Source: Ferrovibrio sp. (GTDB lineage Bacteria > Pseudomonadota > Alphaproteobacteria > Ferrovibrionales > Ferrovibrionaceae). Taken from it: a stretch of 60,808 nt of DNA. Shown here piece after piece: positions 15,236 through 24,823 of this stretch (position 1 is its first letter; each line of letters begins with the position of its first letter). Position numbers and translations under genes: made by a program. Under the pieces are notes generated by a model that saw nothing but the letters and a program-made list of their open reading frames with translations, was not told the DNA's origin and ran no database searches. The stretch spans positions 967 through 61,774 of the forward strand of contig NZ_PEKV01000006.1 in the NCBI RefSeq assembly GCF_002796975.1. The letters run 5' to 3'.

Positions 15236-17071
15236 GTGCGCATTCTGGGCATCTCCGCCTTCTACCACGACAGCGCTGCCGCGCTGATTGAGGACGGTCG
15301 CATTGTTGCGGCCGCGCAGGAAGAGCGCTTCACCCGTAAGAAACACGATAGTAGATATCCGAAACGCGCCGTGGACTACTGCCTCGAAGCAGCAGGCATT
15401 GACCTTGGCGATATCGACGGCGTGGCTTTTTACGACAAGCCGTTTCTGAAATTCGAGCGCCTGCTCGAGACCTATTTGTCGTTTGCGCCGCGCGGCTTCA
15501 CCTCGTTTCGTATGGCCATTCCACTATGGCTGCGCGAGAAGCTGTTTCAGAAGCATTTGCTGGCCGAAGAGCTGAAAGCGGCGGCGCCGGATTTCGACTG
15601 GATGGGAAAGCTGTGGTTTGCCGAACACCATCTCAGTCATGCCGCTTCCGCCTTCTTTCCGTCTCCCTTCGAGGAAGCAGCGATCCTCACCATGGACGGT
15701 GTGGGCGAGTGGGCAACCACATCACTGGGCGTCGGACGCGGGAACAAGATCGAGATCGTCAAGGAAATTCATTTTCCACATAGCCTTGGACTCCTGTATT
15801 CAGCCTTCACCTACTATACGGGCTTCAAGGTCAGTTCCGGCGAATACAAGCTCATGGGGCTGGCGCCCTATGGCCGGCCGATCCATATGCAGAAAATTCT
15901 CGGTCATCTGATTGACCTGAAGGACGACGGCTCCTTCCGGCTTAATATGGATTACTTCGACTACTGCACTGGCCTGACCATGACGAGCAGGCGTTTCAAC
16001 AGCTTGTTTGGCGGACCGCCGCGCAAGCCGGACGAACCGCTGACCCAGCATCACATGGATCTGGCGGCCTCGGTACAGGCGGTGCTGGAAGGCGTGGTGC
16101 TTCGGTTGACACGGCATGCAGTTGCAGCAACAGGGCTAAAGAATCTTTGCCTCGCAGGCGGCGTCGCGCTCAACTGTGTCGCCAATGGCAGGATTCTGCG
16201 CGAGCGGGTTGTGGAGAATCTGTGGATCCAGCCGGCGGCAGGCGATGCCGGCGGTGCACTCGGCGCTGCCCTGGCAGCCTATCATGGCTACAAGGAGCAG
16301 CCGCGCCAACGTATGGCCACGGGCGACGCCATGGCCGGCAGCTATCTCGGTCCGGCCTTTGTCCAGGCCGATATCGAAAAGCGGCTGCAGGCGGTGGGGG
16401 CGCGGTTCGATGTCCTGGGTGACGAAGCGCTGATTGATGGTGTCGCCGCGGCTCTGGCCGATGGCAAGGCGGTAGGCTGGTTCCAGGGGCGCATGGAATT
16501 CGGCCCACGTGCGCTCGGTGCCCGTTCCATCCTCGGCGATCCGCGCAGTCCGAGCATGCAAAAGGTGCTGAACCTGAAGGTGAAGTATCGGGAAAGCTTC
16601 CGTCCCTTTGCGCCTTCGGTGCTGAGGGAGGATGTCGGCGACTGGTTCGAGCTGGACGGCGACAGCCCCTATATGCTCCTCGTCGCCGGCGTGAAGCCCG
16701 AGCGGCGCCGAGCCATGACTGAGGCAGAGGAGGCACTCTTTGGTATCGACAAACTGAATGTGCCCCGGTCCGACATCCCGGCGGTAACCCATGTTGATTA
16801 TTCAGCGCGAATCCAGACCGTGCATGCCGAGACCAATCCGCGCTACTACCAGCTGTTGCGGCGTTTCAAGGTGCTGACCGGCTGCCCCGTGCTGGTGAAT
16901 ACGAGTTTCAACGTGCGTGGCGAACCGATCGTGGGGACACCGGAGGATGCCTTCCGCTGCTTCATGGGTAGCGAAATTGACGTGCTGGCCGTCGGCAATT
17001 GCCTGCTGTTCAAGGATGCGCAGGATTCATCCTTCAAGCTCGATTACAAGAACGCGTTTGAGCTGGATTAG
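15236..17071 (+). CDS. Carbamoyltransferase, NodU/CmcH/TobZ family
   Basis: 611 residues from a GTG start (15236). The N-terminal Kae1-like domain (residues 1-345) has ILGISAFYHDSAAAL, EERFTRKKHD, HHLSHAASAFFPSPF (131-145) and TMDGVGEW (152-159), which bind the Fe and ATP used to adenylate carbamate. The C-terminal YrdC-like transferase part has GWFQGRMEFGPRALGARSILGDPR and NTSFNVRGEPIV. It transfers carbamoyl to a hydroxyl on a sugar or metabolite. The acceptor is not predictable, but the SGNH/SxtJ/DUF5989 company suggests an exported glycan or lipid. Confidence 0.9.
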   Translation: MRILGISAFYHDSAAALIEDGRIVAAAQEERFTRKKHDSRYPKRAVDYCLEAAGIDLGDIDGVAFYDKPFLKFERLLETYLSFAPRGFTSFRMAIPLWLREKLFQKHLLAEELKAAAPDFDWMGKLWFAEHHLSHAASAFFPSPFEEAAILTMDGVGEWATTSLGVGRGNKIEIVKEIHFPHSLGLLYSAFTYYTGFKVSSGEYKLMGLAPYGRPIHMQKILGHLIDLKDDGSFRLNMDYFDYCTGLTMTSRRFNSLFGGPPRKPDEPLTQHHMDLAASVQAVLEGVVLRLTRHAVAATGLKNLCLAGGVALNCVANGRILRERVVENLWIQPAAGDAGGALGAALAAYHGYKEQPRQRMATGDAMAGSYLGPAFVQADIEKRLQAVGARFDVLGDEALIDGVAAALADGKAVGWFQGRMEFGPRALGARSILGDPRSPSMQKVLNLKVKYRESFRPFAPSVLREDVGDWFELDGDSPYMLLVAGVKPERRRAMTEAEEALFGIDKLNVPRSDIPAVTHVDYSARIQTVHAETNPRYYQLLRRFKVLTGCPVLVNTSFNVRGEPIVGTPEDAFRCFMGSEIDVLAVGNCLLFKDAQDSSFKLDYKNAFELD

Positions 17072-17238
17072 GTGGGCTGCCAAGAGCGGTTGTGGCTACC
17101 GGCTGTGTACTGGTATGCCGAGCGCCTCGCCTAGGTTCAGTTCAAAATGTGCCATACAGCCGGGAAACATGTTGCCGAATCAGGAGTGCCGGCCTCTGGG
17201 GCGGGGCTTGCATCTGCACGCGCATCCAGTGCACTGGC

Positions 17239-17865
17239 TTACGGTTTCTCCAGCGGATGCGCCTGGAAAGGCGGCAGGGCCTCGGCCCGTTCGGTGAGGG
17301 CGTAGAGAGCGGGATATAAACCTTCCGTCACCAGTTCCGGCACCATCACGCGCAGGAAAGTGACGGCGACCGCCGCCGTAATATCGGCCATGCCGATCTG
17401 GTCGTTGAGCAGCCATGCGCCGGCGCGTGACGCGGCGCGCGCATCCAGCGCTGCAAGGCCGCCGGCCGACTGGCGCAGCAGATGCTGACGCCACGGCTCA
17501 TGCACCTTCTCGGCCGGGCGGCGCCGGACCTCGTAGATTGCATTGACCGACTTATCCAGCACGCCGCTGCCGATGGCCATGAACTGAATGCAGTCGCGCC
17601 GCGCCCTGCCATGCGGCGGGATCAGGCTTTTCGCCGGGCCGACCAGTTCCATCAGGTAGTCGAGGATGGCGGCGGATTCGATCAGGCGCTCGCCGTCTTC
17701 CAGTTCCAGCACCGGCACACGACCGACCGGGTTCACTTCCAGCCCGCGGTCGGGATCGGCGGTGACCGAGAGGTATTCGCGGCTGTGCGGAATATCCAGC
17801 AGCGTCATCGCCACGGCGACGCGCCGGGAATACGGCGACAGGTTGCGACCGATCAATTTCAGCAT
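17239..17865 (-). CDS. Glutathione S-transferase family protein
   Basis: 208 residues. Thioredoxin-fold N-domain: MLKLIGRNLSPYSRRVAVAMTLLDIP, then NPVGRVPVLELEDGERLIESAAILDYLMEL (cis-Pro and the ES glutathione-binding pair). The helical C-domain ends with DQIGMADITAAVAVTFLR. The catalytic position near Ser10 (NLSPYSRR) suggests a Ser- or Cys-type GST; the precise class is not clear. It converges with the carbamoyltransferase across 167 bp with no recognisable feature. Confidence 0.9.
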   Translation of the reverse strand: MLKLIGRNLSPYSRRVAVAMTLLDIPHSREYLSVTADPDRGLEVNPVGRVPVLELEDGERLIESAAILDYLMELVGPAKSLIPPHGRARRDCIQFMAIGSGVLDKSVNAIYEVRRRPAEKVHEPWRQHLLRQSAGGLAALDARAASRAGAWLLNDQIGMADITAAVAVTFLRVMVPELVTEGLYPALYALTERAEALPPFQAHPLEKP

Positions 17866-17923
17866 GACATTCCTCCGTCCGCGTCACAGTCGCCAATGCC
17901 GCGCAGTGATGCAAGCAAAGAAA

Positions 17924-17948
17924 AAGGCCGGAGGTTCACTCCGGCCTT
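17924..17948 (-). terminator. Rho-independent terminator downstream of leuB
   Basis: 10-bp perfect stem AAGGCCGGAG/CTCCGGCCTT with loop GTTCA. On the minus strand it is followed by a T-rich run (TTTCTTTGC). It ends the leu gene group. Confidence 0.85.
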
Positions 17949-17972
17949 GGTCGTCTTTTGTGACAGTGCTGT

Positions 17973-19085
17973 TTACGCCGCGAGCTTGTCGAGTTCCTTG
18001 AGCAGCGCATCGCCCATGCCGGTGGTGCCGACCTTGGCGGAACCGCCGCCGAGATCGGCGGTGCGCACGCCGCTCTTCAGCACATTCTCGGCCGCCTGGT
18101 CGATCAGGTCAGCGTCAGCGCCGAGATCGTAGGCATAGCGCAACGCCATCGAGAAGCTCTGGATGGTGGCGAGCGGATTGGCGATGCCCTTGCCGGAAAT
18201 ATCCGGCGCCGAGCCATGCACCGGCTCGAACAGCGCCATGCGGCGGCCGGTGGCGGGATCCGCCGCGCCTAGCGAGGCAGACGGCAGCATCCCGAGCGAA
18301 CCGGTCAGCATCGCGGCGGCGTCCGACAGGATGTCGCCGAACAGGTTGTCAGTCACCATGACGTCGAACTGCTTGGGCGCGCGCACCAGCTGCATGGCGC
18401 CGTTGTCGGCATACATATGCTCCAGCTGCACGTCCTTGTACTTCTCCTGGTGCAGCTTGGTGACTTCCTCGCGCCAGAGCACGCCGGATTCCATCACATT
18501 GGCCTTTTCCAGCGAGGTGACCTTGTTGCCGCGCTTCTGCGCCAGTTCGAAGGCCACGGCCGCCACGCGGCGGATTTCGCTGGTGGTGTAGACCTGCGTG
18601 TTGATGCCGCGGCGCTCGCCATTGGGCAGCGTCTCGATGCCGCGCGGCTGGCCGAAATACACGCCGCCGGTCAGTTCGCGCACGATCATGATGTCCAGGC
18701 CGCGCACGATCTCGGGCTTCAGGCTGCTGGCCTCCACCAGCGCATCGAAGCACTTGGCCGGGCGCAGGTTGGCGAACAGGTCCATTTCCTTGCGCAGGCG
18801 CAGCAGGCCGCGTTCCGGCTTCTGGTCGAAGGGCAGGTTGTCCCATTTCGGGCCGCCGACGGCACCGAGCAGCACCACGCCGCTGTCCAGCGCGGCTTCC
18901 ATCGTCTTGTCATGCAGCGGCGTGCCGTGCTTGTCGAAGGCCGAACCGCCGACCAGGTCTTCCTTCACGTCGAAGGAGACATGGCGACGCTTGTCCATCC
19001 AGTCGATGACGCGACGCACTTCGCCCATCACCTCGGGGCCGATGCCATCGCCCGGCAGCATCAGCATGGTACGGTTGGAAGCCAT
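17973..19085 (-). CDS. leuB: 3-isopropylmalate dehydrogenase
   Basis: 370 residues, standard length. Oxidatively decarboxylates 3-isopropylmalate in leucine synthesis. Motifs: [16 protein letters not shown] at the N-terminus, [25 protein letters not shown] (substrate arginines), [48 protein letters not shown] (Mg and NAD site). It follows leuD on the same strand but is separated from it by 114 bp holding a palindromic element. Confidence 0.97.
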   Translation of the reverse strand: MASNRTMLMLPGDGIGPEVMGEVRRVIDWMDKRRHVSFDVKEDLVGGSAFDKHGTPLHDKTMEAALDSGVVLLGAVGGPKWDNLPFDQKPERGLLRLRKEMDLFANLRPAKCFDALVEASSLKPEIVRGLDIMIVRELTGGVYFGQPRGIETLPNGERRGINTQVYTTSEIRRVAAVAFELAQKRGNKVTSLEKANVMESGVLWREEVTKLHQEKYKDVQLEHMYADNGAMQLVRAPKQFDVMVTDNLFGDILSDAAAMLTGSLGMLPSASLGAADPATGRRMALFEPVHGSAPDISGKGIANPLATIQSFSMALRYAYDLGADADLIDQAAENVLKSGVRTADLGGGSAKVGTTGMGDALLKELDKLAA

Positions 19086-19110
19086 TTCGTTTTCCTCTGT
19101 CCTTTAATGT

Positions 19111-19188
19111 GTCATGCCCGGGCTTGACCCGGGCATCCACGTCTTCGGTTAAAAACTCGTGGATGGCCGGAACAAGTCCGGCCATGAC
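19111..19188. repeat. Intergenic palindromic element, copy 4 (within leu operon)
   Basis: GTCATGCCCGGGCTTGACCC ... GGAACAAGTCCGGCCATGAC, with ACGTC...CTCGTGGATG inside. It lies between leuD and leuB, so on the leu transcript it would fold as a long hairpin. Confidence 0.8.
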
Positions 19189-19199
19189 ACGAAAAGGAG

Positions 19200-19823
19200 T
19201 TACCGCCCCGCCTGGGCATAGAGCCAGGACTGGGTGCCATGCTGCTTGGTCTCGTAGCTGTCGATCTTCGACTTCTTCTCAAGAGTGAGTCCGATATTGT
19301 CGAGACCGTTCAGCAGGCAGTGCTTCTTGTGCGCATCCAGTTCGAACTTGATCACCTCGCCATCGGGGCGGGTGATTTCCTGCTTGGCGAGATCGACGGT
19401 GAAGCGCGCATTCTGGCCGCGCTTGGCATCGTCCATCAGCTTGTCGACCTCGGCCTGCGGCAGCTTGACCGGCAGGATGCCGTTCTGGAAGCAGTTGTTG
19501 TAGAAGATGTCGGCGAAGCTGGTCGAGATCACGCAGCGGATACCCTGATCCAGCAGCGCCCAGGGCGCATGTTCGCGCGACGAGCCGCAGCCGAAATTGT
19601 CGCCGGCCACCAGGATCTGGGCGTTCTTGTACTGCGGCTGGTTCATGAAGAAATCCGGCACCGGCTTGCCGTCCGGCGTGTCGCGCAGTTCGAAGAACAG
19701 GCCTTTCGCAAGGCCGGTACGCTCCACGGTTTTCAGGAACTGCTTGGGAATGATCATGTCGGTGTCGACATTGATCATCGGCAGCGGGGCGGCGACAGCC
19801 GTCAGGGTGGTGAACTTGTCCAT
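19200..19823 (-). CDS. leuD: 3-isopropylmalate dehydratase, small subunit
   Basis: 207 residues. LeuD completes the aconitase-like isomerase with LeuC. Seen: [31 protein letters not shown], the swivel-domain [17 protein letters not shown] motif (about 72-88) and [17 protein letters not shown]. It starts 18 bp after leuC ends, so the two are translationally close. Confidence 0.97.
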   Translation of the reverse strand: MDKFTTLTAVAAPLPMINVDTDMIIPKQFLKTVERTGLAKGLFFELRDTPDGKPVPDFFMNQPQYKNAQILVAGDNFGCGSSREHAPWALLDQGIRCVISTSFADIFYNNCFQNGILPVKLPQAEVDKLMDDAKRGQNARFTVDLAKQEITRPDGEVIKFELDAHKKHCLLNGLDNIGLTLEKKSKIDSYETKQHGTQSWLYAQAGR

Positions 19824-19841
19824 GGTTTTCTCTCCTGCCCC

Positions 19842-21251
19842 TTAAATCTTGCGCACGTCGGCCAGCTTGCCGGTGATCGCGGCAGCGACAGCCATGGCCG
19901 GGCTCATCAGATGGGTGCGACCGCGCGCGCCCTGGCGGCCTTCGAAGTTGCGGTTCGAGGTGCTGGCGCAGCGCTCTTCCGGCTTCAGCTTGTCGGCATT
20001 CATCGCCAGGCACATCGAGCAGCCGGGCTCGCGCCATTCAAAACCGGCTTCGACGAAAACCTTGTCGAGGCCTTCTTCCTCGGCCTGGTGCTTCACCAGA
20101 CCCGAACCGGGCACCACCATGGCCTGCACGCTGGCCGCCACCCTGCGGCCCTTGGCCACTACGGCAGCGGCGCGCAGGTCTTCGATACGGCCATTGGTGC
20201 AGGAACCGATGAAAACGCGCTGCACGGGCACGCTGTCCAGCTTCTCGCCGGCCGTCAGTCCCATGTATTTCAGGGCGCGCTCAAGGGCGATGCGCTTCTG
20301 CTCGTCTTTCACATCGGCCGGGTTCGGCACGATGCCGGTGATCGGCGCCACATCCTGCGGGCTGGTGCCCCAGGTGATATGCGGCGCGATATCGTCGGCC
20401 TTCAGTTCCACGACCGTGTCGTAATGCGCGCCGTCGTCGCTCGGCAGCGTCTTCCACCAGGCCAGCGCCTGTTCGAAGGCGGCGCCCTTGGGCGCATGCG
20501 GCTTGCCCTTCACATACTCGAACGTTTTCTCATCGGGAGCGATCAGCCCGGCGCGGGCGCCGGCTTCGATCGACATGTTGCAGACCGTCATGCGGCCTTC
20601 CATGGTCAGGCCGCGGATGGCGCTGCCGGTATATTCCATCACATAACCGGTGCCGCCGGCGGTGCCGATCTTGCCGATGACGGCGAGGATGATGTCCTTG
20701 GCGGTCACACCGGGGCCAAGCTGGCCATCGATGTTGATCTTCATGTTCTTGGCCTTGCGCTGCGGCAGGGTCTGGGTGGCGAGCACATGCTCGACTTCCG
20801 AGGTGCCGATGCCGAAGGCCAGGCTGCCGAAGGCGCCATGCGTCGAGGTATGGCTGTCGCCGCACACGATGGTCATGCCCGGCTGGGTGTAGCCCTGTTC
20901 GGGACCGACGATATGCACGATGCCCTGGTTGATGTCGTTCATCGGATAGTAGTTGACGCCGAATTCCTTGGCGTTGCGGTCCAGCGTCTCGACCTGGATG
21001 CGGGCTTCCTCATCCTCGAACACGAACTGGGCGCGGTCCGGCGTGGTCGGCACGTTATGGTCGGGCACGGCGACGGTGCGGTCCGGGCGGCGCACCTTGC
21101 GGCCGGCGGCCTTCAGGCCGGCAAAGGCCTGCGGCGAGGTCACTTCATGGACCAGATGCAGGTCGATGTAGAGCAGGCCGTTGCCGTCGGCATCGATATC
21201 GACGAGGTGGCTGTCCCAGATCTTGTCGTACAGGGTGCGGGGCGCGGTCAT
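19842..21251 (-). CDS. leuC: 3-isopropylmalate dehydratase, large subunit
   Basis: 469 residues from ATG 21251 ([17 protein letters not shown]). An ATG at 21269 would add six residues without a better ribosome site. The three 4Fe-4S cysteines occur in [11 protein letters not shown] and [22 protein letters not shown] and [14 protein letters not shown] are further LeuC signatures. It is divergent from a LysR gene, and no leucine leader peptide or attenuator is evident in the 145-bp gap. Confidence 0.97.
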   Translation of the reverse strand: MTAPRTLYDKIWDSHLVDIDADGNGLLYIDLHLVHEVTSPQAFAGLKAAGRKVRRPDRTVAVPDHNVPTTPDRAQFVFEDEEARIQVETLDRNAKEFGVNYYPMNDINQGIVHIVGPEQGYTQPGMTIVCGDSHTSTHGAFGSLAFGIGTSEVEHVLATQTLPQRKAKNMKINIDGQLGPGVTAKDIILAVIGKIGTAGGTGYVMEYTGSAIRGLTMEGRMTVCNMSIEAGARAGLIAPDEKTFEYVKGKPHAPKGAAFEQALAWWKTLPSDDGAHYDTVVELKADDIAPHITWGTSPQDVAPITGIVPNPADVKDEQKRIALERALKYMGLTAGEKLDSVPVQRVFIGSCTNGRIEDLRAAAVVAKGRRVAASVQAMVVPGSGLVKHQAEEEGLDKVFVEAGFEWREPGCSMCLAMNADKLKPEERCASTSNRNFEGRQGARGRTHLMSPAMAVAAAITGKLADVRKI

Positions 21252-21396
21252 GGCTGCTGGTCCGTTCATGAAGACTGTATTGCGGGCGAATGGGCATTTA
21301 AGGGAGCGGATTCAAGCCCAGCGGGGCCTCCCCGTCCAGCGGGATTGCAGCCCGGCCGGTGGATTTAAATTCGCCCCCGGCTTAAAAGATTTTCCC

Positions 21397-22293
21397 ATGG
21401 CCCATTTGCCCAGCCGCCGCCTGCTGCCGCTCAATGCCCTGAAAGCCTTCGAGGCCGCCGGACGGCATCTCAATTTCACCGCCGCCGCCGAGGAACTCTC
21501 GGTCACGCTGTCGGCGATCAGCCACCAGATCCGCCAGCTGGAAGAGCTGTTGGGGGTGCCGCTGTTCCATCGCACCCGCAAGGGCCTCGTGCTGTCGACC
21601 GAGGGACAGCTGATCCTGCCCGACGTGCAGGAAGGCTTCGACCACCTGGCCAGCGCGCTCAGCAAGCTGGAGGCCCGGCGCGGCGAAGGTACGCTGACGC
21701 TCAGCATGCTTTCGACCTTCGCCATGCGCTGGTTCATCCCGCGGCTCCCGAGGTTCCAGGAAGCCTATCCGGATATCGAGGTGCGCATCACCACCTCGCT
21801 CAAGCCGGCCGACCTGGAGCGCGAAGGCATCGACTGCGCGATCCGCTATGGCGATGGCGCCTGGCCCGGCCTGAAATCGACGCGGCTGTTTGCCGAAGCG
21901 CTGGTGCCGGTGGCGCATCCGAAATTCAAGGACACCATCACCAAGCCGACCGACCTCAAGGGCCAGAAGCTGCTGCACAGCCAGAACCGCCGCGAGGACT
22001 GGCGCGTCTGGCTCAAGGCCGCCGGCCAGACCGACATCGATCCGGTCGTCGGCCAGATGTTCGAGACGCGCAGCTATGCGATTCAGGCGGCCGTGCAGGG
22101 TATGGGCATTGCCGTGATGGACCCGGCGATGGTGGCCGAGGAAATCGCCGGCGGACGCCTGGTGCCGTTGTTCGACACGCCGCTGCCGCTGACCAACGCC
22201 TACTGGTTCGTCTGCCTGGATCACATGGGCGATGCGCCGCGGATCAAGGCGATGCGCGAATGGCTGGTGGAAGAAGTGAAAGTGGCGGTCTAG
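21397..22293 (+). CDS. LysR family regulator, GcvA-like
   Basis: 298 residues from ATG 21397 (MAHLPSRRLLPLNALKAFEAAGR). HTH: RHLNFTAAAEELSVTLSAISHQIRQLEELLGVPLFHRTRKGLVLS (about 24-68). The RRLLPLNALKAFEAAGRHLNFTAAAEEL form and the EGIDCAIRYGDGAWPGL effector strand are typical of GcvA-type regulators. It is divergent from leuC, yet GcvA-like proteins commonly regulate unrelated genes, so the target is unknown. Its stop overlaps the convergent DUF2867 stop by 4 bp. Confidence 0.92.
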   Translation: MAHLPSRRLLPLNALKAFEAAGRHLNFTAAAEELSVTLSAISHQIRQLEELLGVPLFHRTRKGLVLSTEGQLILPDVQEGFDHLASALSKLEARRGEGTLTLSMLSTFAMRWFIPRLPRFQEAYPDIEVRITTSLKPADLEREGIDCAIRYGDGAWPGLKSTRLFAEALVPVAHPKFKDTITKPTDLKGQKLLHSQNRREDWRVWLKAAGQTDIDPVVGQMFETRSYAIQAAVQGMGIAVMDPAMVAEEIAGGRLVPLFDTPLPLTNAYWFVCLDHMGDAPRIKAMREWLVEEVKVAV

Positions 22294-22763
22294 GCTGCAG
22301 CCTGGTTCAATTTCGCCGCCATCCGCCGCACCATGCTGCGCACGATCAGCTTGTGGAACGGCATGATCAGCGTCAGGTAACTGCGGCCGATCCAGTTATG
22401 GGTGGCGACGGCCGTGGTCAGCGTAATGCGGCTGCCGTTTCCTTCGGTAGTGATCCGCATCAGCGCGCGGAAATTCAGATGCCCGTCATCCAGTCCGGAC
22501 ACCACTTCACCGGCCGACTCGCGCAGCACCGGAAACCCCTTTCGGATCGCAGGCGCCTTGTAGCCGAACCGGCCCATGATGGCATTGCGCGTCGCCAGCA
22601 GGGCGCTGGCCCAGGCCGGTGGCGTGCTGAAGAACATGGCCGAAACCTCGCGCGCATCCAGATCGCGGCGCGCCACGACCACGCTGAAGGCATCGGCGAA
22701 ATCGCAGCCCGGCAGGCTGGCGATAAAGGCCGGATCGGCGGGCACAGTGGTTACGGTCTGCAT
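22290..22763 (-). CDS. DUF2867 domain-containing protein (paralogue 1)
   Basis: 157 residues. The DPAFIASLPGCDFADAFSVVVARRDLDAREV start and GRSYLTLIMPFHKLIVRSMVRRM end match the DUF2867 family, small proteins of unknown function with a START-like appearance. The protein encoded next upstream shares the same block order and about half its residues, a tandem duplication. Confidence 0.75.
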   Translation of the reverse strand: MQTVTTVPADPAFIASLPGCDFADAFSVVVARRDLDAREVSAMFFSTPPAWASALLATRNAIMGRFGYKAPAIRKGFPVLRESAGEVVSGLDDGHLNFRALMRITTEGNGSRITLTTAVATHNWIGRSYLTLIMPFHKLIVRSMVRRMAAKLNQAAA

Positions 22764-22816
22764 CGCGGCAGTATGCGCCTGAATGGGCAGGGCGTCGCGG
22801 CGCAGGTTGTCGCAGC

Positions 22817-23314
22817 TTACGTCGCGGAGTCCATGAGTTTGCCCGCCACCCGGGCCAGCAGGCTGCGCACCACCAGTTTGTGGATCGGCATGACGGCGGC
22901 GAGGTAGATGCGGCCGAGCCGGTTATGCGTCCGCACGACGGTGGTGACGGTGACCAGGCCGAGATGCGGGCCGTCGGGGCCGAGCCGGATGGTGTCGGTG
23001 CGGAACTGGGTGCGGAAGTCCAGATGATCGTCGTTGACGCCGACCACCACATCGGTCGGGCCTTCCTGCAGCACCGGCAGTCCCTGCATGATCTCGTCGG
23101 TCTTCAGGCCGAAAGGCCGCATGGCGAGATTGCGGATTTTTATCAGCCAGCCGGCCCAGTCGGGCAGGCTGCTGAAGGCGAGCGCTGCGACGGCGCGCGC
23201 ATCCAGGTCGCCGCGCGGCACCACCACGGTGAAGGCGTCGGAGAAATCCGTCCCCGGCAGGCTTGCAATGAAGGCCGGATCTGGCGCGGCATCGGTGACG
23301 GTCGGGCTGCGCAT
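22817..23314 (-). CDS. DUF2867 domain-containing protein (paralogue 2)
   Basis: 165 residues. DPAFIASLPGTDFSDAFTVVVPRGDLDARAVAAL and GRIYLAAVMPIHKLVVRSLLARVAGKL align block for block with the gene at 22290-22763. The two are tandem on one strand with 53 bp between. Function unknown; membrane attachment of the amphipathic C-terminus is conceivable but not shown. Confidence 0.75.
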   Translation of the reverse strand: MRSPTVTDAAPDPAFIASLPGTDFSDAFTVVVPRGDLDARAVAALAFSSLPDWAGWLIKIRNLAMRPFGLKTDEIMQGLPVLQEGPTDVVVGVNDDHLDFRTQFRTDTIRLGPDGPHLGLVTVTTVVRTHNRLGRIYLAAVMPIHKLVVRSLLARVAGKLMDSAT

Positions 23315-23370
23315 CGGCGCAGCATGACGGATTTCATGCCGCGCCGGCCATTGTTCATTAGGCGGAGAGG

Positions 23371-23799
23371 TCAGGCCACTGCGACACCGAGCTTGCCGGC
23401 GATATAGCGCCGTTCCTGGGTCAGACCGCCGAAACCGTAGGCCGTGGCGGAGACATCATGCACATAGACGTAGCTCTCATGATGCAGGTCGCCGAGCAGC
23501 TCGCCCATGATGGCAAACACGGCGGCGATGAAGTCGGCCTTCTCGTCCTTGGTATTGGTACCGTCGACGATCTTGATGTCGAGGAAGAAGCTGGCCTTGT
23601 TCTGCTCGGCGAGCGACACGCCGCCGGCGAACCAGTTCTCGGCTGCCACGGTCTCGACGGTGACGGCAGTGACGTCGGGATTCTTGCGCAGGTGCTGCGC
23701 CGACAGCCGGCTGGCGGCGGCAGCAATCTCCTTCACGAGACCGGGCTTCTGGCCAGAAGTCTCAAGGGGGGTGGAATACTTCACCTGGATGATCGGCAT
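23371..23799 (-). CDS. Tautomerase superfamily protein
   Basis: 142 residues, beginning MPIIQVKYSTPLE so that Pro1 is exposed after Met removal, as required of the catalytic base in tautomerases. It is about twice the 62-residue 4-oxalocrotonate tautomerase unit, matching the longer family members. Conserved ENWFAGG and DEKADFIAAVFAIMGELLG segments are visible. It is divergent from a LysR regulator, with an inverted repeat between, so it is the likely regulated target. Substrate unknown. Confidence 0.8.
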   Translation of the reverse strand: MPIIQVKYSTPLETSGQKPGLVKEIAAAASRLSAQHLRKNPDVTAVTVETVAAENWFAGGVSLAEQNKASFFLDIKIVDGTNTKDEKADFIAAVFAIMGELLGDLHHESYVYVHDVSATAYGFGGLTQERRYIAGKLGVAVA

Positions 23800-23872
23800 G
23801 GGAGGCGCTCCTTTTGGGTGGCACGCGCGATGGCGTCCGTGGAGCTGAAGATAGGCCGGACTTGATCATTAC

Positions 23873-23889
23873 AGAATACTATCTATTCT
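23873..23889. promoter_or_regulatory. Inverted repeat between tautomerase and LysR genes
   Basis: AGAATACTATCTATTCT: 6-bp arms AGAATA/TATTCT with a 5-bp spacer, in the AT-rich divergent region 20-35 bp before the LysR start. It is a plausible LysR binding site. Confidence 0.5.
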
Positions 23890-23906
23890 TATATCAGTCA
23901 TAACGG

Positions 23907-24776
23907 ATGTATATCATGAAGCCTGCCCTGGATATCGACGCCCTGCGCGCCCTGGTGTTGGTGGCGGATTACCGCAGTTTCACCCGCGCCGCCGAGGCGC
24001 TGGAGGCCACTCAGGCCGCCATCAGCCTGCGGCTCAAGCGGCTGGAGACCCGGCTCGGCCGCCGCCTGCTGGAACGCACGCCGCGGCTGGTGCAACTGAC
24101 CCCCGACGGCGCCGCCCTGCTGGCCGAGGCGCGGCATGTGCTGGCAGCGCATGATGCGGCGCTGGCCGCGCTGGAGGCCAAGCCGCAGCGCCCGTTGCTG
24201 CTTGGTGTCAGCGACCAGGCGGTGGGTGCGCAGTTGCCCGGCCTGCTGGCGCAATTGCGCATCCGGCTGCCCGGACTGCGGCTCGAAGTCCGCATCGGCC
24301 TGTCGCGCGATCTGTCGGAGGCTTTCGACGCCGGCAGGATCGATGCCGCCATCCTGCATCATGTCGGCAAGAAAACGTCGCGCGGCGCCGAACTGCTGCT
24401 GCAGGACCGGCTTGGCTGGTTCGCCGCACCGGGTTTCGAATGGCGCGCCGGCGAACCGCTGCCGCTGATCGCGCTGGCGCCGCCCTGCATCGTGAGGGCC
24501 TCCGCCATCAAGGCGTTAGACACTGCGAAAATCCGCTGGTCGGAAAGTTTCACCGGCGGCGGCGTCGGTGCGCTGACGGCGGCCGTCGCCGCCGGCCTCG
24601 GTGTCGCCGTGCTGGGGCGGCGGGCGCGCCTGCCTGGTATGCTGGAGCTGACGAAAAAGCAGCGCCTGCCCGAACTGCCCGAGACCGCCATTGTGCTGCA
24701 GTCCCGCGTCAGCGACCCGGTGCTGTCGCGGGCGCTGCGCGAGATCGCCTCGGCGATCCGCGCCGATCAGTCATAG
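23907..24776 (+). CDS. LysR family transcriptional regulator
   Basis: 289 residues from ATG 23907; ATG 23916 (MKPALDIDALRAL) is an equally good start. HTH: LVADYRSFTRAAEALEATQAAISLRLKRLETRLGRRLLERTPRLVQLT (about 18-65). The C-terminal effector domain contains GVSDQAVGAQLPGLLAQLRIRLPGLRLEVRIGLS. Its position back to back with a tautomerase gene suggests it controls that gene. Confidence 0.92.
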   Translation: MYIMKPALDIDALRALVLVADYRSFTRAAEALEATQAAISLRLKRLETRLGRRLLERTPRLVQLTPDGAALLAEARHVLAAHDAALAALEAKPQRPLLLGVSDQAVGAQLPGLLAQLRIRLPGLRLEVRIGLSRDLSEAFDAGRIDAAILHHVGKKTSRGAELLLQDRLGWFAAPGFEWRAGEPLPLIALAPPCIVRASAIKALDTAKIRWSESFTGGGVGALTAAVAAGLGVAVLGRRARLPGMLELTKKQRLPELPETAIVLQSRVSDPVLSRALREIASAIRADQS

Positions 24777-24777
24777 A

Positions 24778-24807
24778 AAAGCCGCCGGTTTTTACACCGA
24801 CGGCTTT
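24778..24807. terminator. Bidirectional terminator between LysR and DoxX genes
   Basis: Stem AAAGCCG-C-CGGT / ACCG-A-CGGCTTT with loop TTTTAC; one C/A mismatch. The flanking A and T tracts suit termination in both directions for two convergent genes. Confidence 0.75.
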
Positions 24808-24823
24808 CTCTGAAGCTTCAGGC

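Noticed and set aside
12054..17071. A mobile island carrying the carbamoyltransferase module
   Set aside because: No integrase, transposase, tRNA target or flanking direct repeats are visible; base composition differs only slightly.
19239..21368. A 709-codon open frame antisense to leuC and leuD
   Set aside because: Purely a shadow of high-GC third positions in leuC/leuD; low-complexity Ala/Gly/His/Arg sequence without motifs.
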